A stretch of 64,000 bases of DNA from Idiomarina tyrosinivorans (GTDB taxonomy: Bacteria > Pseudomonadota > Gammaproteobacteria > Enterobacterales > Alteromonadaceae). Positions 11,057 to 21,052 of the stretch are shown here, one piece after another. Within the stretch, counting starts at the first letter, position 1. Every line of letters begins with the position of its first letter. The notes under the pieces were generated by a model that was not told where the DNA came from, made no database searches, and saw only the letters and a program-made list of their open reading frames with translations. The DNA lies in contig NZ_PIQH01000001.1 in the NCBI RefSeq assembly GCF_003987475.1, forward strand, positions 62,001 to 126,000, given 5' to 3'. Both the position numbers and the translations under genes were made by a program.

Positions 11057-12386
11057 TTTGGATTTAAATTTCGCTCCGGATTTCCGACCGCTGGCCGCTC
11101 GAATGCGGCCAGTGTCGTTAGATGAGTACATTGGCCAGCAACATCTGCTTGGGCCAGACAAACCGCTGCGCAAAGCCATAGAGGCAGGTAGCCTGCATTC
11201 GATGATTTTGTGGGGACCTCCGGGTACCGGAAAAACCACCTTGGCGGAATTAGTTGCGCACTACGGTAATGCCGCGGTTTCGCGGCTGAGTGCGGTAACC
11301 TCTGGGGTAAAAGACATTCGCGAAGCGATCAGTGAGGCGAAGGCGCGCGCGCAACAGCAGGGCAAGCGCACATTGCTGTTTGTCGACGAGGTGCACCGTT
11401 TTAATAAAAGCCAACAAGACGCTTTTTTGCCGCATATTGAAGATGGCACGGTGGTGTTTATTGGCGCCACTACCGAAAATCCTGGTTTTGAATTAAATAA
11501 TGCCTTGCTTTCGCGTGCGCGGGTTTATCGCCTGCAAGCGTTAACTACCGCGGACTTAGAAACAGCAATCCAACGTGCGCTAACAGACACTGAGCGGGGT
11601 ATCGGTGGTCGCAAGTTGCACCTTGATCCGGCTGCACAAGCCTACCTCATTGAACACAGTGGCGGTGATGTTAGGCGCTTACTCAATGGGCTAGAGGTGG
11701 CTGCAGATTTTTTGCCTGTTGCTGAGCAGCAAATCAGCGTCGAGCTGGTGCGCGATGCGCTTGGGCAAAAGGCTTCGAGTTTTGACCACCAAGGCGACCA
11801 CTATTACGACATCCTTTCGGCGTTCCATAAATCGGTGCGTGGATCGTCGGCAGATGGTGCACTGTATTGGTATGCTCGGGTGTTAGTTGGTGGCGGCGAT
11901 CCGTTAATTATTGCTCGGCGGTTATTGGCGATTGCGTCAGAAGATATTGGTAATGCCGACCCGCGGGCGCTGCAATTGGCATTGAATGCTTGGGATACCT
12001 TTCACCGTGTGGGACCCGCCGAGGGCGAACGCGCCATTGCCCAAGCGGTGATTTACTGTGCCTTAGCACCGAAAAGTAACGCCGTTTATCAAGCCTTTAA
12101 AGGCGCGTTGGCATTAGCCGAGCAAACCGGAAACGCTGAAGTGCCGAGCCATTTGCGCAATGCCCCTACCAAAATTCATCAACAGCAAGGGTATGGCGAA
12201 GATTATCGTTACGCGCATAATTATCCTAATGCCGTTGCTGCCGGTGAACGTTATTTGCCTAGCGAGGTGGGTGAGGTTGTGCTGTACCAACCGAATACGC
12301 GCGGGCTAGAAATAAAACTGAAAGAGAAGCTGGAATGGTTGCAACAACTCGACCAGCAAAGTGATTGGCAACGCGGCAACGATTAA
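11049..12386 (+). CDS. rarA: Replication-associated recombination protein A (MgsA/RarA)
   Basis: A 445-residue AAA+ ATPase of the RarA/Mgs1/WRNIP1 family that acts at stalled forks. Walker A is GPPGTGKT at 56-63 and Walker B is [10 protein letters not shown], followed by sensor residues (GATTENP) and the C-terminal tetramerisation region. Translation begins at GTG 11049, inside the last codons of lolA (8-nt overlap), so the two are coupled. Confidence 0.96.
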   Translation: MSNLDLNFAPDFRPLAARMRPVSLDEYIGQQHLLGPDKPLRKAIEAGSLHSMILWGPPGTGKTTLAELVAHYGNAAVSRLSAVTSGVKDIREAISEAKARAQQQGKRTLLFVDEVHRFNKSQQDAFLPHIEDGTVVFIGATTENPGFELNNALLSRARVYRLQALTTADLETAIQRALTDTERGIGGRKLHLDPAAQAYLIEHSGGDVRRLLNGLEVAADFLPVAEQQISVELVRDALGQKASSFDHQGDHYYDILSAFHKSVRGSSADGALYWYARVLVGGGDPLIIARRLLAIASEDIGNADPRALQLALNAWDTFHRVGPAEGERAIAQAVIYCALAPKSNAVYQAFKGALALAEQTGNAEVPSHLRNAPTKIHQQQGYGEDYRYAHNYPNAVAAGERYLPSEVGEVVLYQPNTRGLEIKLKEKLEWLQQLDQQSDWQRGND

Positions 12387-12440
12387 CCCGGCTTTTTTCG
12401 TTGCAGCCTTTCTTTTTATAGCCCGCCTGGTTTACCATAA

Positions 12441-14113
<1,673 letters not shown>

Positions 14114-14117
14114 ATTG

Positions 14118-14399
14118 TTACCAGGTGATCACTTGTTTGGCAGCTAAGGTTAACGCCACCCATTGTTCATCGTTAATCACTGTCAGCGATGTCGTGGGGG
14201 TTATCCCCAGCGCTGCTATTTCATTTGCCAGGGCAAAGCAGGCGACACCTTTTAACGGCGATAAATTGCTGTCATTCGCTTGCAGTAATGCCTTGCCACT
14301 CAGTAACACAGCGGCGTCTTGGCTGACTTGTGCGCGATGTTCAGCTAGCCACTGACTGAGGTTTAATGAGAGTACTTGGTGCAACGCGGAATAGTTCAT
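14118..14399 (-). CDS. tusB: Sulfurtransferase complex subunit TusB
   Basis: A 93-residue DsrH/TusB-type protein, identified mainly by size and its place between tusC and tusE; sequence similarity in this family is low. The [11 protein letters not shown] and [20 protein letters not shown] stretches fit. It forms the TusBCD hexamer that passes persulfide sulfur from TusA to TusE. Its start overlaps the tusC stop by 4 nt. Confidence 0.85.
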   Translation of the reverse strand: MNYSALHQVLSLNLSQWLAEHRAQVSQDAAVLLSGKALLQANDSNLSPLKGVACFALANEIAALGITPTTSLTVINDEQWVALTLAAKQVITW

Positions 14400-14746
14400 A
14401 GGAATTGTAATACCTTTGAATACTTAGCTAGCTGCGCGCGCCATTGTTCGGCTGAACAGCGCTCAACATCACATAACAACGGCGTTTGCTGGCTATCAAT
14501 GGCGCTTTCAATAACTACAGGTGCGGCAATCTCGAAAAGCGCTAGCATTTTCAGCTTCTTCTGCCGGCTACGTTGGCCCAACACATGCGTGTCACCGTGC
14601 TCAATAAGCATTGCCATAGAGGACTCTGCAACAAACCACTGAACCGGAATATCCAAACTGGCCGCAGCAAAAAGCGCGTCTAACGCTTCCCGCGCAGCGG
14701 CCGAGTAGGGCGCGCAGTAGGTGACAATAGCTAACGATTTCTCCAT
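14396..14746 (-). CDS. tusC: Sulfurtransferase complex subunit TusC
   Basis: A 116-residue DsrF/TusC-type subunit of the TusBCD complex, with the N-terminal LAIVTYCAPYSAAAREALDALFAAA pattern of the DsrE/F fold. I start it at ATG 14746, because GGAG sits six bases upstream. A start at 14758 would add four residues and overlap the tusD stop as TAATG. Either way it is translationally coupled to tusD. Confidence 0.88.
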   Translation of the reverse strand: MEKSLAIVTYCAPYSAAAREALDALFAAASLDIPVQWFVAESSMAMLIEHGDTHVLGQRSRQKKLKMLALFEIAAPVVIESAIDSQQTPLLCDVERCSAEQWRAQLAKYSKVLQFL

Positions 14747-14757
14747 CTGTGGCTCCA

Positions 14758-15117
14758 TTAAAACTGCACCACGCGGTCAGCTGTTTGGGTCGAGGCCATG
14801 AACTCCGTGAGTCCGGACGCTTGGAAACCCGCACGCCAATTTTCACCCTCGATAATGCCACGCCGTGTGGCAACTGTGTGGCAGACAATTAACGGCACCG
14901 CGTGTTGTTGAGCGAATACCAGCCAAGTTGTGGCGACGTCGGTTTCATCACTGGGGAGCTCGCGTAAGGCATTGGCGTGGTCTACCGCTGCCGAATAAAA
15001 GAATACCGCATTAATACTATGCCCAGCAGCCACTGCAGCTTGCGCGAAACGGCAAGCCAATGCCGAACGGTAGCTATTATCTGCACTGTCTTGAAGCACT
15101 AAAGAGAATGTCGCCAC
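14758..15117 (-). CDS. tusD: Sulfurtransferase complex subunit TusD
   Basis: A 119-residue DsrE-family subunit. The catalytic cysteine that accepts sulfur from TusA is visible in LIVCHTVATRRGI, matching the CxxAxxRRG pattern of E. coli TusD. It heads tusDCBE and has a good ribosome site (AAGGA). Only about 16 nt separate it from the T-tract of the yccA terminator, so there is little room for a separate promoter. Confidence 0.93.
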   Translation of the reverse strand: MATFSLVLQDSADNSYRSALACRFAQAAVAAGHSINAVFFYSAAVDHANALRELPSDETDVATTWLVFAQQHAVPLIVCHTVATRRGIIEGENWRAGFQASGLTEFMASTQTADRVVQF

Positions 15118-15132
15118 GGTTTTTCCTTACGC

Positions 15133-15161
15133 TAAAAAAAACGCCCCAAGCAGGGGCGTTT
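15133..15161 (-). terminator. Intrinsic terminator between yccA and tusD
   Basis: A 9-bp stem (15139-15147 with 15153-15161) rich in G/C is followed on the minus strand by a run of T residues. It should stop most yccA transcripts before the tus genes; see the findings for the consequence. Confidence 0.8.
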
Positions 15162-15185
15162 CGAGAATCGTTATCTGTGCTGCGA

Positions 15186-15854
15186 TTAATCGTCGCCGCT
15201 GAACGCCATTAACAATGATAGCAAGTTCAGGAACAGATTATAAAGCGCCACGTACAAGGTGATGGTCGCAATGATGTAGTTGCGTTCACCACCGTTGATG
15301 ATGTCGCTGGTCTGCCACATGATCAACATCGCCATTAATGGGATAGAGATAGCCGACAATGCCAAGCTTAGCGCTGACATTTGGAAGAACAGGTTCGCCA
15401 AGCTTACCACGAACACCATGATGATACCAGCCGTGACTAAACCGCCCAGTTTCGACATGTCTTTTTTGGTGGTCAGTACATAAGCGGAAGTCGCGAAGAA
15501 GGTTAACGCGGTGCCGCCCAATGCCGTGACAACAATATCAGAGCCGCCTACACCAATCGCCATGTTAATGATGGGACCTAGGGTATAACCTAAAAATCCG
15601 GTTAAGGCGAAGGTAAATACCAAGCCCATAGCACTGTCTTTGGTTTTATAAACGCCGAACAGTAAGCCGAAATAGGCAACAAGGGTTAGCAGAATGCCCG
15701 GATAGGGCCAGTTCATGATGGTTGACAGTGCTGCAACGGCAGAACTGAATAGTAGCGTCATCGCCAATAACGTGTAGGTATTGCGTAATACCTTATTGGT
15801 CGAAATCGCCGACTGACTGGCCGAGCCAGTATAGACTTGCGTGCGGTTGTCCAT
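15186..15854 (-). CDS. yccA: Bax inhibitor-1/YccA family membrane protein
   Basis: A 222-residue protein with about seven hydrophobic spans, typical of the Bax inhibitor-1 family. E. coli YccA is an inner-membrane protein that interacts with FtsH. The order tusE, yccA, tRNA-Ser(UGA) is that of E. coli, which supports orthology. The gene has a GGAG ribosome site. A 6-6-6 inverted repeat (15885-15902) lies in its upstream region and next to a TAATAT candidate -10. Confidence 0.9.
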   Translation of the reverse strand: MDNRTQVYTGSASQSAISTNKVLRNTYTLLAMTLLFSSAVAALSTIMNWPYPGILLTLVAYFGLLFGVYKTKDSAMGLVFTFALTGFLGYTLGPIINMAIGVGGSDIVVTALGGTALTFFATSAYVLTTKKDMSKLGGLVTAGIIMVFVVSLANLFFQMSALSLALSAISIPLMAMLIMWQTSDIINGGERNYIIATITLYVALYNLFLNLLSLLMAFSGDD

Positions 15855-15884
15855 GGTTTTGCTCCAAGTTACCCTAAAATATTA

Positions 15885-15902
15885 TCTAACTGTAATGTTA
15901 GA
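15885..15902. repeat. Operator-like inverted repeat upstream of yccA
   Basis: TCTAAC and GTTAGA form a perfect 6-bp inverted repeat with a 6-nt spacer. It lies just upstream of a TAATAT sequence on the minus strand that could be the yccA -10 element. Two further inverted repeats follow, 15924-15930 with 15943-15949 and an AGCCTT/AAGGCT pair near 15958-15972. I cannot name a regulator. Confidence 0.4.
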
Positions 15903-16060
15903 CGTTAAGTTTTGAAAAAGTTTCCGCCATACTAGCGTATAAATGGCGGTACTGAATAGCCTTTTCAAGGCTTAACGCCTGGGAAATGCAGAAAACTGTT
16001 GAATCCTTGATCAAACTGAACAAATTACCAGCAACCGAACCCTTTGATTGAAATTTTTAC

Positions 16061-16089
16061 TTTACAACGGCGTCAAGGCTCTTTAATAT
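16061..16089 (+). promoter_or_regulatory. Sigma-70 promoter of tRNA-Ser
   Basis: TTTACA, 17 nt, TAATAT, followed by a G/C-rich stretch (CGCCTCG) at the discriminator. The position 29 nt before the mature tRNA end and the G/C-rich discriminator fit a stringently controlled stable-RNA promoter. Confidence 0.75.
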
Positions 16090-16118
16090 TCGCCTCGTTC
16101 TCAACAACGAGACGTCGC

Positions 16119-16210
16119 GGAGAGGTGGCAGAGCTCGGTTGAATGCACCTGACTTGAAATCAGGCGTGGGTTCACACCCACCGGGGGTTCGAATCCCTCC
16201 CTCTCCGCCA
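16119..16210 (+). tRNA. serT: tRNA-Ser (anticodon UGA)
   Basis: A 92-nt class II tRNA with 7-bp acceptor stem GGAGAGG/CCTCTCC, anticodon TGA in the loop CTTGAAA, a long variable arm, a GTTCGAATC T-loop and an encoded CCA. It sits beside yccA as in E. coli and is followed by a terminator. Confidence 0.96.
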
Positions 16211-16221
16211 AGTATTCTAGA

Positions 16222-16247
16222 AAAACCCGCCTTCTGGCGGGTTTTTT
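16222..16247 (+). terminator. Intrinsic terminator after tRNA-Ser
   Basis: A 10-bp stem (16222-16231 with 16236-16245) with a TTCT loop is followed by T residues, placed 12 nt after the tRNA. Confidence 0.85.
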
Positions 16248-16307
16248 GCTTTTCAGTCACAGTAAAATTTGCATGATATACTGGCCTCCAAAAAAAGGAG
16301 TGACACA

Positions 16308-17105
16308 GTGACATCATTGGCAGATATTCTCGCGCAAATACGCCCCAATCAAACACAGCAACTTATCCAGTTCCCAGAAGGCTGGGGTCAAGGACGCGCC
16401 TTATTTGGTGGCTTAACCGCTGCGGCAATTGCCCGTTTTATTCAACAACAAGGGCTCGCAGATGTACCGATGCGCTCAATCACCGTCTCTTTTGTGGCCC
16501 CAGTAGCCGCAGGTGAGGCGGAATTGGGCTTTCGACTATTGCGCCAAGGCAAAGCGGTGACGCAAGTCGCCGCAGAAATTTCCCAGCAAGGGCAAGTCGT
16601 GTTATCGGCGCTGGCGAGCTTAGGAGCAGGGCGGCCTTCAAGTATTGCGGTTGAACAAGAGCCGTGCGCTGAGTTAGGAGATAAAGCACAGGGTATGGCG
16701 CTGCCAGAAATGGATGTGGTGCCAGAGTTCGCCAAACACTTCGATTACCGTATTACCCGCGGTGGCATTCCATATACCGGCCAAAATGAGCGCGATTTTG
16801 GTGGCTGGATACGCTTAAAAGACGCTGATAAGCCTGTGACAGTGCCAACCATTTTGGCGTTAGTCGACGCTTGGCCGCCAGCACTTCTGCCCCACCTCAA
16901 GCAACCGGCGCCGGCTTCGTCGCTGACGTGGACGATTGAATTTCTTGACCGTGATCTGAGCCACTTTAGTGGCGCCGACTGGTGGCAATACCAAGCCATT
17001 ATTGAACACGCTGAAAACGGCTACGGCCATTGCCGTGCAACGCTCTGGGACGCGCAGGGACAGTTAGTTGCACTGAGCCGCCAAACCGTTACGGTGTTCG
17101 GATGA
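16308..17105 (+). CDS. Acyl-CoA thioesterase-like double-hotdog protein
   Basis: A 265-residue protein of the TesB-like/4HBT_3 thioesterase group, with two hotdog halves. The first half shows GRALFGGLTAAAIARF and RSITVSFVAPVAAGEAEL; the second reads SLTWTIEFLDRDL and a final WDAQGQLVALSRQTVTVFG. It probably hydrolyses acyl-CoA esters in the cytoplasm; the substrate is unknown. I choose GTG 16308 because AAAAGGAG lies at the right distance; a longer in-frame start at 16269 lacks a ribosome site and falls close to the tRNA terminator. It overlaps the next gene by ATGA. Confidence 0.82.
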   Translation: MTSLADILAQIRPNQTQQLIQFPEGWGQGRALFGGLTAAAIARFIQQQGLADVPMRSITVSFVAPVAAGEAELGFRLLRQGKAVTQVAAEISQQGQVVLSALASLGAGRPSSIAVEQEPCAELGDKAQGMALPEMDVVPEFAKHFDYRITRGGIPYTGQNERDFGGWIRLKDADKPVTVPTILALVDAWPPALLPHLKQPAPASSLTWTIEFLDRDLSHFSGADWWQYQAIIEHAENGYGHCRATLWDAQGQLVALSRQTVTVFG

Positions 17106-17695
17106 AAACGACCGCGGAGAGTATCCGCCAGCACCTAATTGATACCCAACCCGGCATTGAACGGTTTTTATTAACCCACCCGTTAGTGCCGGTATTGGAG
17201 CCGTCAGGCATTCATCCTATCGAAGCGGTACCGCGTATTGTGATCCGGCAGATGCTATCGCTCAAGGCCTCTGACACCATTATTGGACGGGTGGAGGCAA
17301 AAGCAGCCGAACAAGGGCTTCGCCGTATTGCCGACGTGGATGAAATGAGCTTGATTGAATGTGGTTGTTCGCGAGCCAAAGCCAAAACCATCAGCCGTTT
17401 TGCTGAAGCTTACCAGCGTGATCCGCAAGCGATTGATAACTGGCAGAACCTTGCGGTGGATGAGCTACTGCGAGAAATCACCTCGCACAAAGGTTTAGGG
17501 ATGTGGACGGCTTCAATTGTCGCCATGTTCCACTTTGCCAACGAGGATTTGTTCCCTTTACAGGATAGCAGTTTACGCAAGGCTGTAGGGCTAATGATTG
17601 AACACGGTGTGGAATTAACGCCCGAGCGTGCCAGCCCTTATCGCACTTATTTAGCCAGCTATTTGTGGCAATTACTGGATCAAGCACGGATCTGA
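17102..17695 (+). CDS. HhH-GPD DNA glycosylase (AlkA-like 3-methyladenine glycosylase)
   Basis: A 197-residue base-excision glycosylase. The helix-hairpin-helix and catalytic aspartate region reads HKGLGMWTASIVAMF, then LFPLQDSSLRKAVG, with the Asp in QDSS placed as in AlkA. There is no Cys cluster of the MutY/Nth type. The ATG overlaps the thioesterase stop (ATGA), so I start here rather than at the earlier in-frame codon at 17030, which lies deep in the upstream gene. It likely removes alkylated purines. Confidence 0.85.
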   Translation: MKTTAESIRQHLIDTQPGIERFLLTHPLVPVLEPSGIHPIEAVPRIVIRQMLSLKASDTIIGRVEAKAAEQGLRRIADVDEMSLIECGCSRAKAKTISRFAEAYQRDPQAIDNWQNLAVDELLREITSHKGLGMWTASIVAMFHFANEDLFPLQDSSLRKAVGLMIEHGVELTPERASPYRTYLASYLWQLLDQARI

Positions 17696-17776
17696 CATTC
17701 GAAAGTCCTCGTTTAGTGGTATTTTTACACTAGCGCTTGCTTCTTGCTTACAAATCGAAAACGTTTAGTCGTTACT

Positions 17777-17820
17777 CGGGGCTACGGAATGGCCCCGGTT
17801 ATTACAAAAGGAAACGACTA
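17777..17820 (+). promoter_or_regulatory. Leader hairpin with a loop GGA ahead of the uvrY-like gene
   Basis: A 6-bp stem (17777-17782 with 17792-17797) presents ACGGA in its loop. A second GGA lies in the ribosome site AAAGGAAA at 17807-17814, 24 nt further on. This arrangement resembles CsrA/RsmA targets. The stem is not followed by a T-run, so it is not a terminator. Confidence 0.4.
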
Positions 17821-18470
17821 TGAGTTCGATTATTCTTGCGGTACCCAATGCAATTATCAGAACCGGCATGCAAACGTTGCTTGAGCAAAACTTTAACGAC
17901 GACTGCGTAACCGTGACCTCGGTGAATCAACTGCGCCAAGCCTGCCACAACCATGACGATGCCATTGTTATACTGTTTAGTCGGCTTGGTGGTGATGCAA
18001 CGGTAGAACTTTGGCGCCGGTTGCAACGTCGCCATTGCGAGCTGCAGCTAATTGTATTGGGTGAGACTTACCAAGATGTACTGGACTTTCAGTGTGGGCT
18101 GCCGCAGGTTGATGCGTACTTATTGAACGACGGTCGCCCTGAAGAATTAATTTCCGCTGTGCGGGCGCTGAAAACTGGGTGTGTTTTTGTCGCCTCAGGC
18201 GTGGCAGAATATCTGGCAAAGAATCCGCGCACCCCGAATAAACAAGGCTTGGTTGATCGCTTAAGCGATCGCGAGCTGCAAGTTGCACAAATGCTCAGCC
18301 GTGGTGTGCGAGTGGTCGATATTGCTAAACATCTGAGTATAAGTAGTAAAACCATAAACACGTTCCGCTACCGCATTTTTGCCAAACTGGGCATTAACAG
18401 CGATGTACAATTGTCGCATATGGCAATTCAAGCGGGGCTTGTTGATTTAATACAGTTCGAGAGGCCATGA
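17820..18470 (+). CDS. uvrY: GacA/UvrY-type LuxR-family regulator with a degenerate receiver domain
   Basis: A 216-residue protein in the uvrY position upstream of uvrC-pgsA. Its C-terminal LuxR helix-turn-helix (about 145-205; LSDRELQVAQMLSRG, SISSKTINTFRYRIFAKLGI) is very close to UvrY/GacA. The N-terminal half aligns along its length with a receiver domain but lacks its chemistry. The acidic pair is V8-P9, the phospho-acceptor position is F53, and the Thr and Lys positions are Gly and Asn. It therefore probably works without aspartyl phosphorylation. The stop overlaps the uvrC start. Confidence 0.85.
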   Translation: MSSIILAVPNAIIRTGMQTLLEQNFNDDCVTVTSVNQLRQACHNHDDAIVILFSRLGGDATVELWRRLQRRHCELQLIVLGETYQDVLDFQCGLPQVDAYLLNDGRPEELISAVRALKTGCVFVASGVAEYLAKNPRTPNKQGLVDRLSDRELQVAQMLSRGVRVVDIAKHLSISSKTINTFRYRIFAKLGINSDVQLSHMAIQAGLVDLIQFERP

Positions 18471-20290
18471 CACAAGCATTTGATGCCAAGCATTTTGTCC
18501 GTCACCTGACTCACAAACCGGGCGTTTACCGGATGTACGATGAGGCAGGTGACGTGATTTATGTAGGGAAAGCGAAAGACTTAAAAAAACGGGTCTCGAG
18601 TTACTTCCGCAAAAACGTCGACAGAGACAAAACACGGGTTTTGGTGAACCAGATCTGCAATATGGATGTGACGGTGACCAATACCGAGGCCGAAGCCTTA
18701 ATTCTTGAAAACGCCTTCATTAAGAAGTACCGACCGCGCTATAACGTGCTGTTGCGGGATGATAAAAGCTACCCCTACATCATTATGACCGATCACCAGC
18801 ATCCACGGTTAGGATTCCACCGTGGCGCTCGGCGAGTTAAAGGTGAGTATTTTGGACCGTTTCCTAACGGTGCGGCGGTGCGCGAAAGCCTGCGTTTGAT
18901 GCAAAAGCTGTTTCCCATTCGTCAATGCGAAGACTCTTATTACCGCGCGCGTAGTCGGCCTTGCCTGCAATACCAACTAAAACGTTGCCTAGCCCCATGT
19001 GTAAATGTCTGTACCGATGCTGAATATGATGAGCAGGTTGGGTTAGCGAAAGACTTTTTAAAAGGCAAAAACCAAGAGGTGATTGACCGCTTGGTCACAC
19101 GCATGGAAACGGCCAGTGAACAATTGGATTTTGAAAAGGCGGCACGCTATCGCGACCAAATTGTCGCGCTACGCCGCGTGCAGGAACGCAATTCCGTCAG
19201 TGGTAACCAGCAGGAACTCGATGTTATCGGTATTGCTCGGGGCAATGGTTTGTTTACCGTACAAATGTTGTTTATTCGCGAGAACCATATTCAAGGCAGT
19301 CGCAGCTATTTCCCGAAAGTGCCTGCCGATACCAGCGATGATGAAGTGTTGCGCTCGTTCCTGTTGCAGTTTTATTTATCGGACACCGCTGGGCGCAAAG
19401 TACCCAAAGAGATCATCTTGCCCGCCGATGTGGAAATTGATTTACCGCTAGCACAAGCGATGACGGAAGCACTGGGACAAACCGTAAAGCTGAACAACCG
19501 TGTGCGCGGCGAACGCAAGCAATACCAACAACTCGCTCAAAAGAACGCCGATAACGCGCTCAGTAGCCGTTTAAACCAGCAGGGGACAATGAACCGCCGT
19601 ACCTCGGCATTGCAGCAGGTATTAGATTTCGGCACGCCGATACAGCGGATGGAATGTTTTGATATTAGCCATACCATGGGGCAGCAAACGGTAGCCTCAT
19701 GCGTGGTGTTTGATCAAAACGGTCCGCGGAAAGCCGATTACCGGCGTTACAACATCACCGGTATTACTCCGGGCGATGACTATGCGGCAATGGCAAAAGC
19801 CTTGGCTAAACGCTACGACAAAGCTCGCGAGCTGGGTAACATACCGGATATTCTGTTTATTGATGGTGGCAAAGGTCAGTTGGCACAAGCAGAAAATTAT
19901 TTCGCCGATTGGGGGCGGGATGCTCCCATGCTTATTGGGGTAGCGAAAGGGGAGTCGCGTAAACCTGGGCTGGAAACGTTGATTCTGGCGGGTAGCCATG
20001 AAACCTTACCATTAGACAAAGATGCTGCGGCGTTGCACCTGATTCAACACATTCGCGATGAATCGCACCGCTTTGCCATTACTGGCCACCGCATGAAGCG
20101 AGCGAAAGCCAAACGCACCTCGACGTTGGAGCAAATTGAAGGAGTCGGGGCTAAGCGGCGGCAGAAAATTCTGCAAAATCTAGGTGGATTACAAGAGGTA
20201 AAAAACGCTAGTATTGACCAACTCGCGAATATTCCAGGTATTAGTCGCGCAATGGCAGAGAAAGTCTATTACGCGTTTCATGACGAATAA
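18467..20290 (+). CDS. uvrC: Excinuclease ABC subunit C
   Basis: A 607-residue nucleotide-excision-repair endonuclease that makes both incisions at UvrB-marked lesions. The GIY-YIG domain is N-terminal (GVYRMYDEAGDVIYVGKAKDL), the UvrB-binding UVR motif is near residue 205-240, the RNase H-like nuclease contains ECFDISH and LFIDGGKGQL, and a C-terminal (HhH)2 pair ends the protein. The ATG lies within the upstream regulator's stop (ATGA). Confidence 0.98.
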   Translation: MTQAFDAKHFVRHLTHKPGVYRMYDEAGDVIYVGKAKDLKKRVSSYFRKNVDRDKTRVLVNQICNMDVTVTNTEAEALILENAFIKKYRPRYNVLLRDDKSYPYIIMTDHQHPRLGFHRGARRVKGEYFGPFPNGAAVRESLRLMQKLFPIRQCEDSYYRARSRPCLQYQLKRCLAPCVNVCTDAEYDEQVGLAKDFLKGKNQEVIDRLVTRMETASEQLDFEKAARYRDQIVALRRVQERNSVSGNQQELDVIGIARGNGLFTVQMLFIRENHIQGSRSYFPKVPADTSDDEVLRSFLLQFYLSDTAGRKVPKEIILPADVEIDLPLAQAMTEALGQTVKLNNRVRGERKQYQQLAQKNADNALSSRLNQQGTMNRRTSALQQVLDFGTPIQRMECFDISHTMGQQTVASCVVFDQNGPRKADYRRYNITGITPGDDYAAMAKALAKRYDKARELGNIPDILFIDGGKGQLAQAENYFADWGRDAPMLIGVAKGESRKPGLETLILAGSHETLPLDKDAAALHLIQHIRDESHRFAITGHRMKRAKAKRTSTLEQIEGVGAKRRQKILQNLGGLQEVKNASIDQLANIPGISRAMAEKVYYAFHDE

Positions 20291-20317
20291 CCTGGATTGG
20301 AATGGAAATCACCCTGT

Positions 20318-20866
20318 ATGAAGTGGAATATTCCTAACGTATTAACCACCTTCCGGATGGCCTTAATCCCGGTATTTTTGGTGGTGTTTTACTTACCTTT
20401 TGAAGGCTCGCATTTTTGGTCGGCGTTTATTTTTTGGTTAGCGGCCATTACCGATGCATTAGATGGCTATATTGCTCGTCGGTTTAACCAATTTACCAAG
20501 TTTGGCGCGTTCCTCGACCCAGTGGCAGATAAAGCCATGGTGGTGGTGGCGTTTGTGATTGTGGTGGAAGACTACAATAGCGCTTGGGTAAGCATTCCGG
20601 CACTGACCATGATTTGCCGAGAAATTATCGTTAGCGCGCTACGCGAGTGGATGGCGCGGATTGGTAAAGAAACGCAAGTGAAAGTCTCAAACCTCGGTAA
20701 ATTGAAAACCGTCGCGCAAATGCTGGCGCTGATTGGGTTACTTTGGCAAGCCAATACCTTTATCGAGAGCTTATCGTTCGGCTTACTATACCTCGCTTTC
20801 GTGCTGACGATTTGGTCGATGTACGAATATATTAAAGCGGCGTGGGCAGATTTAAGCGAAAATTAA
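20318..20866 (+). CDS. pgsA: CDP-diacylglycerol--glycerol-3-phosphate 3-phosphatidyltransferase
   Basis: A 182-residue inner-membrane enzyme making phosphatidylglycerol phosphate. The CDP-alcohol phosphotransferase signature is complete: DALDGYIARR, then GAFLDPVADK. Several hydrophobic helices flank it. I start at ATG 20318 (MKWNIPNVLTTFRM, the usual N-terminus); a TTG at 20297 would add seven residues. It follows uvrC and precedes tRNA-Gly-Cys-Leu, as in E. coli. Confidence 0.95.
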   Translation: MKWNIPNVLTTFRMALIPVFLVVFYLPFEGSHFWSAFIFWLAAITDALDGYIARRFNQFTKFGAFLDPVADKAMVVVAFVIVVEDYNSAWVSIPALTMICREIIVSALREWMARIGKETQVKVSNLGKLKTVAQMLALIGLLWQANTFIESLSFGLLYLAFVLTIWSMYEYIKAAWADLSEN

Positions 20867-20916
20867 CCGAAATGGTGCAAAAGTAGGCAAACGATTCACT
20901 ATTTCGGAAAAAGTCG

Positions 20917-20944
20917 TTGACTGTAAGCGATATAAAAGTAGAAT
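20917..20944 (+). promoter_or_regulatory. Sigma-70 promoter of the tRNA-Gly-Cys-Leu array
   Basis: TTGACT, 16 nt, TAGAAT, followed by a GCCTCCC discriminator that is G/C-rich as in stringently regulated tRNA promoters. It lies 22 nt before the first tRNA. Confidence 0.8.
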
Positions 20945-20965
20945 GCCTCCCACACAGATTGTGAA

Positions 20966-21041
20966 GCGGGAATAGCTCAGCTGGTAGAGCACAACCTTGC
21001 CAAGGTTGGGGTCGCGAGTTCGAATCTCGTTTCCCGCTCCA
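20966..21041 (+). tRNA. glyW: tRNA-Gly (anticodon GCC)
   Basis: A 76-nt cloverleaf starting GCGGGAATAGCTCAG, with anticodon GCC in TTGCCAA, T-loop GTTCGAATC and encoded CCA. First of three tRNAs in the pgsA-glyW-cysT-leuZ order. Confidence 0.97.
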
Positions 21042-21052
21042 ACACAATCTGC

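Noticed and set aside
16057-16356. Minus-strand frame over tRNA-Ser
   Set aside because: It contains GGEGGIRTPGGCEPTPDFKSG, the usual antisense tRNA-Ser artefact.
20832-21047. Minus-strand frame over tRNA-Gly and pgsA end
   Set aside because: It is the antisense of the tRNA, typical of false genes with RDSNSRPQPWQGCAL.
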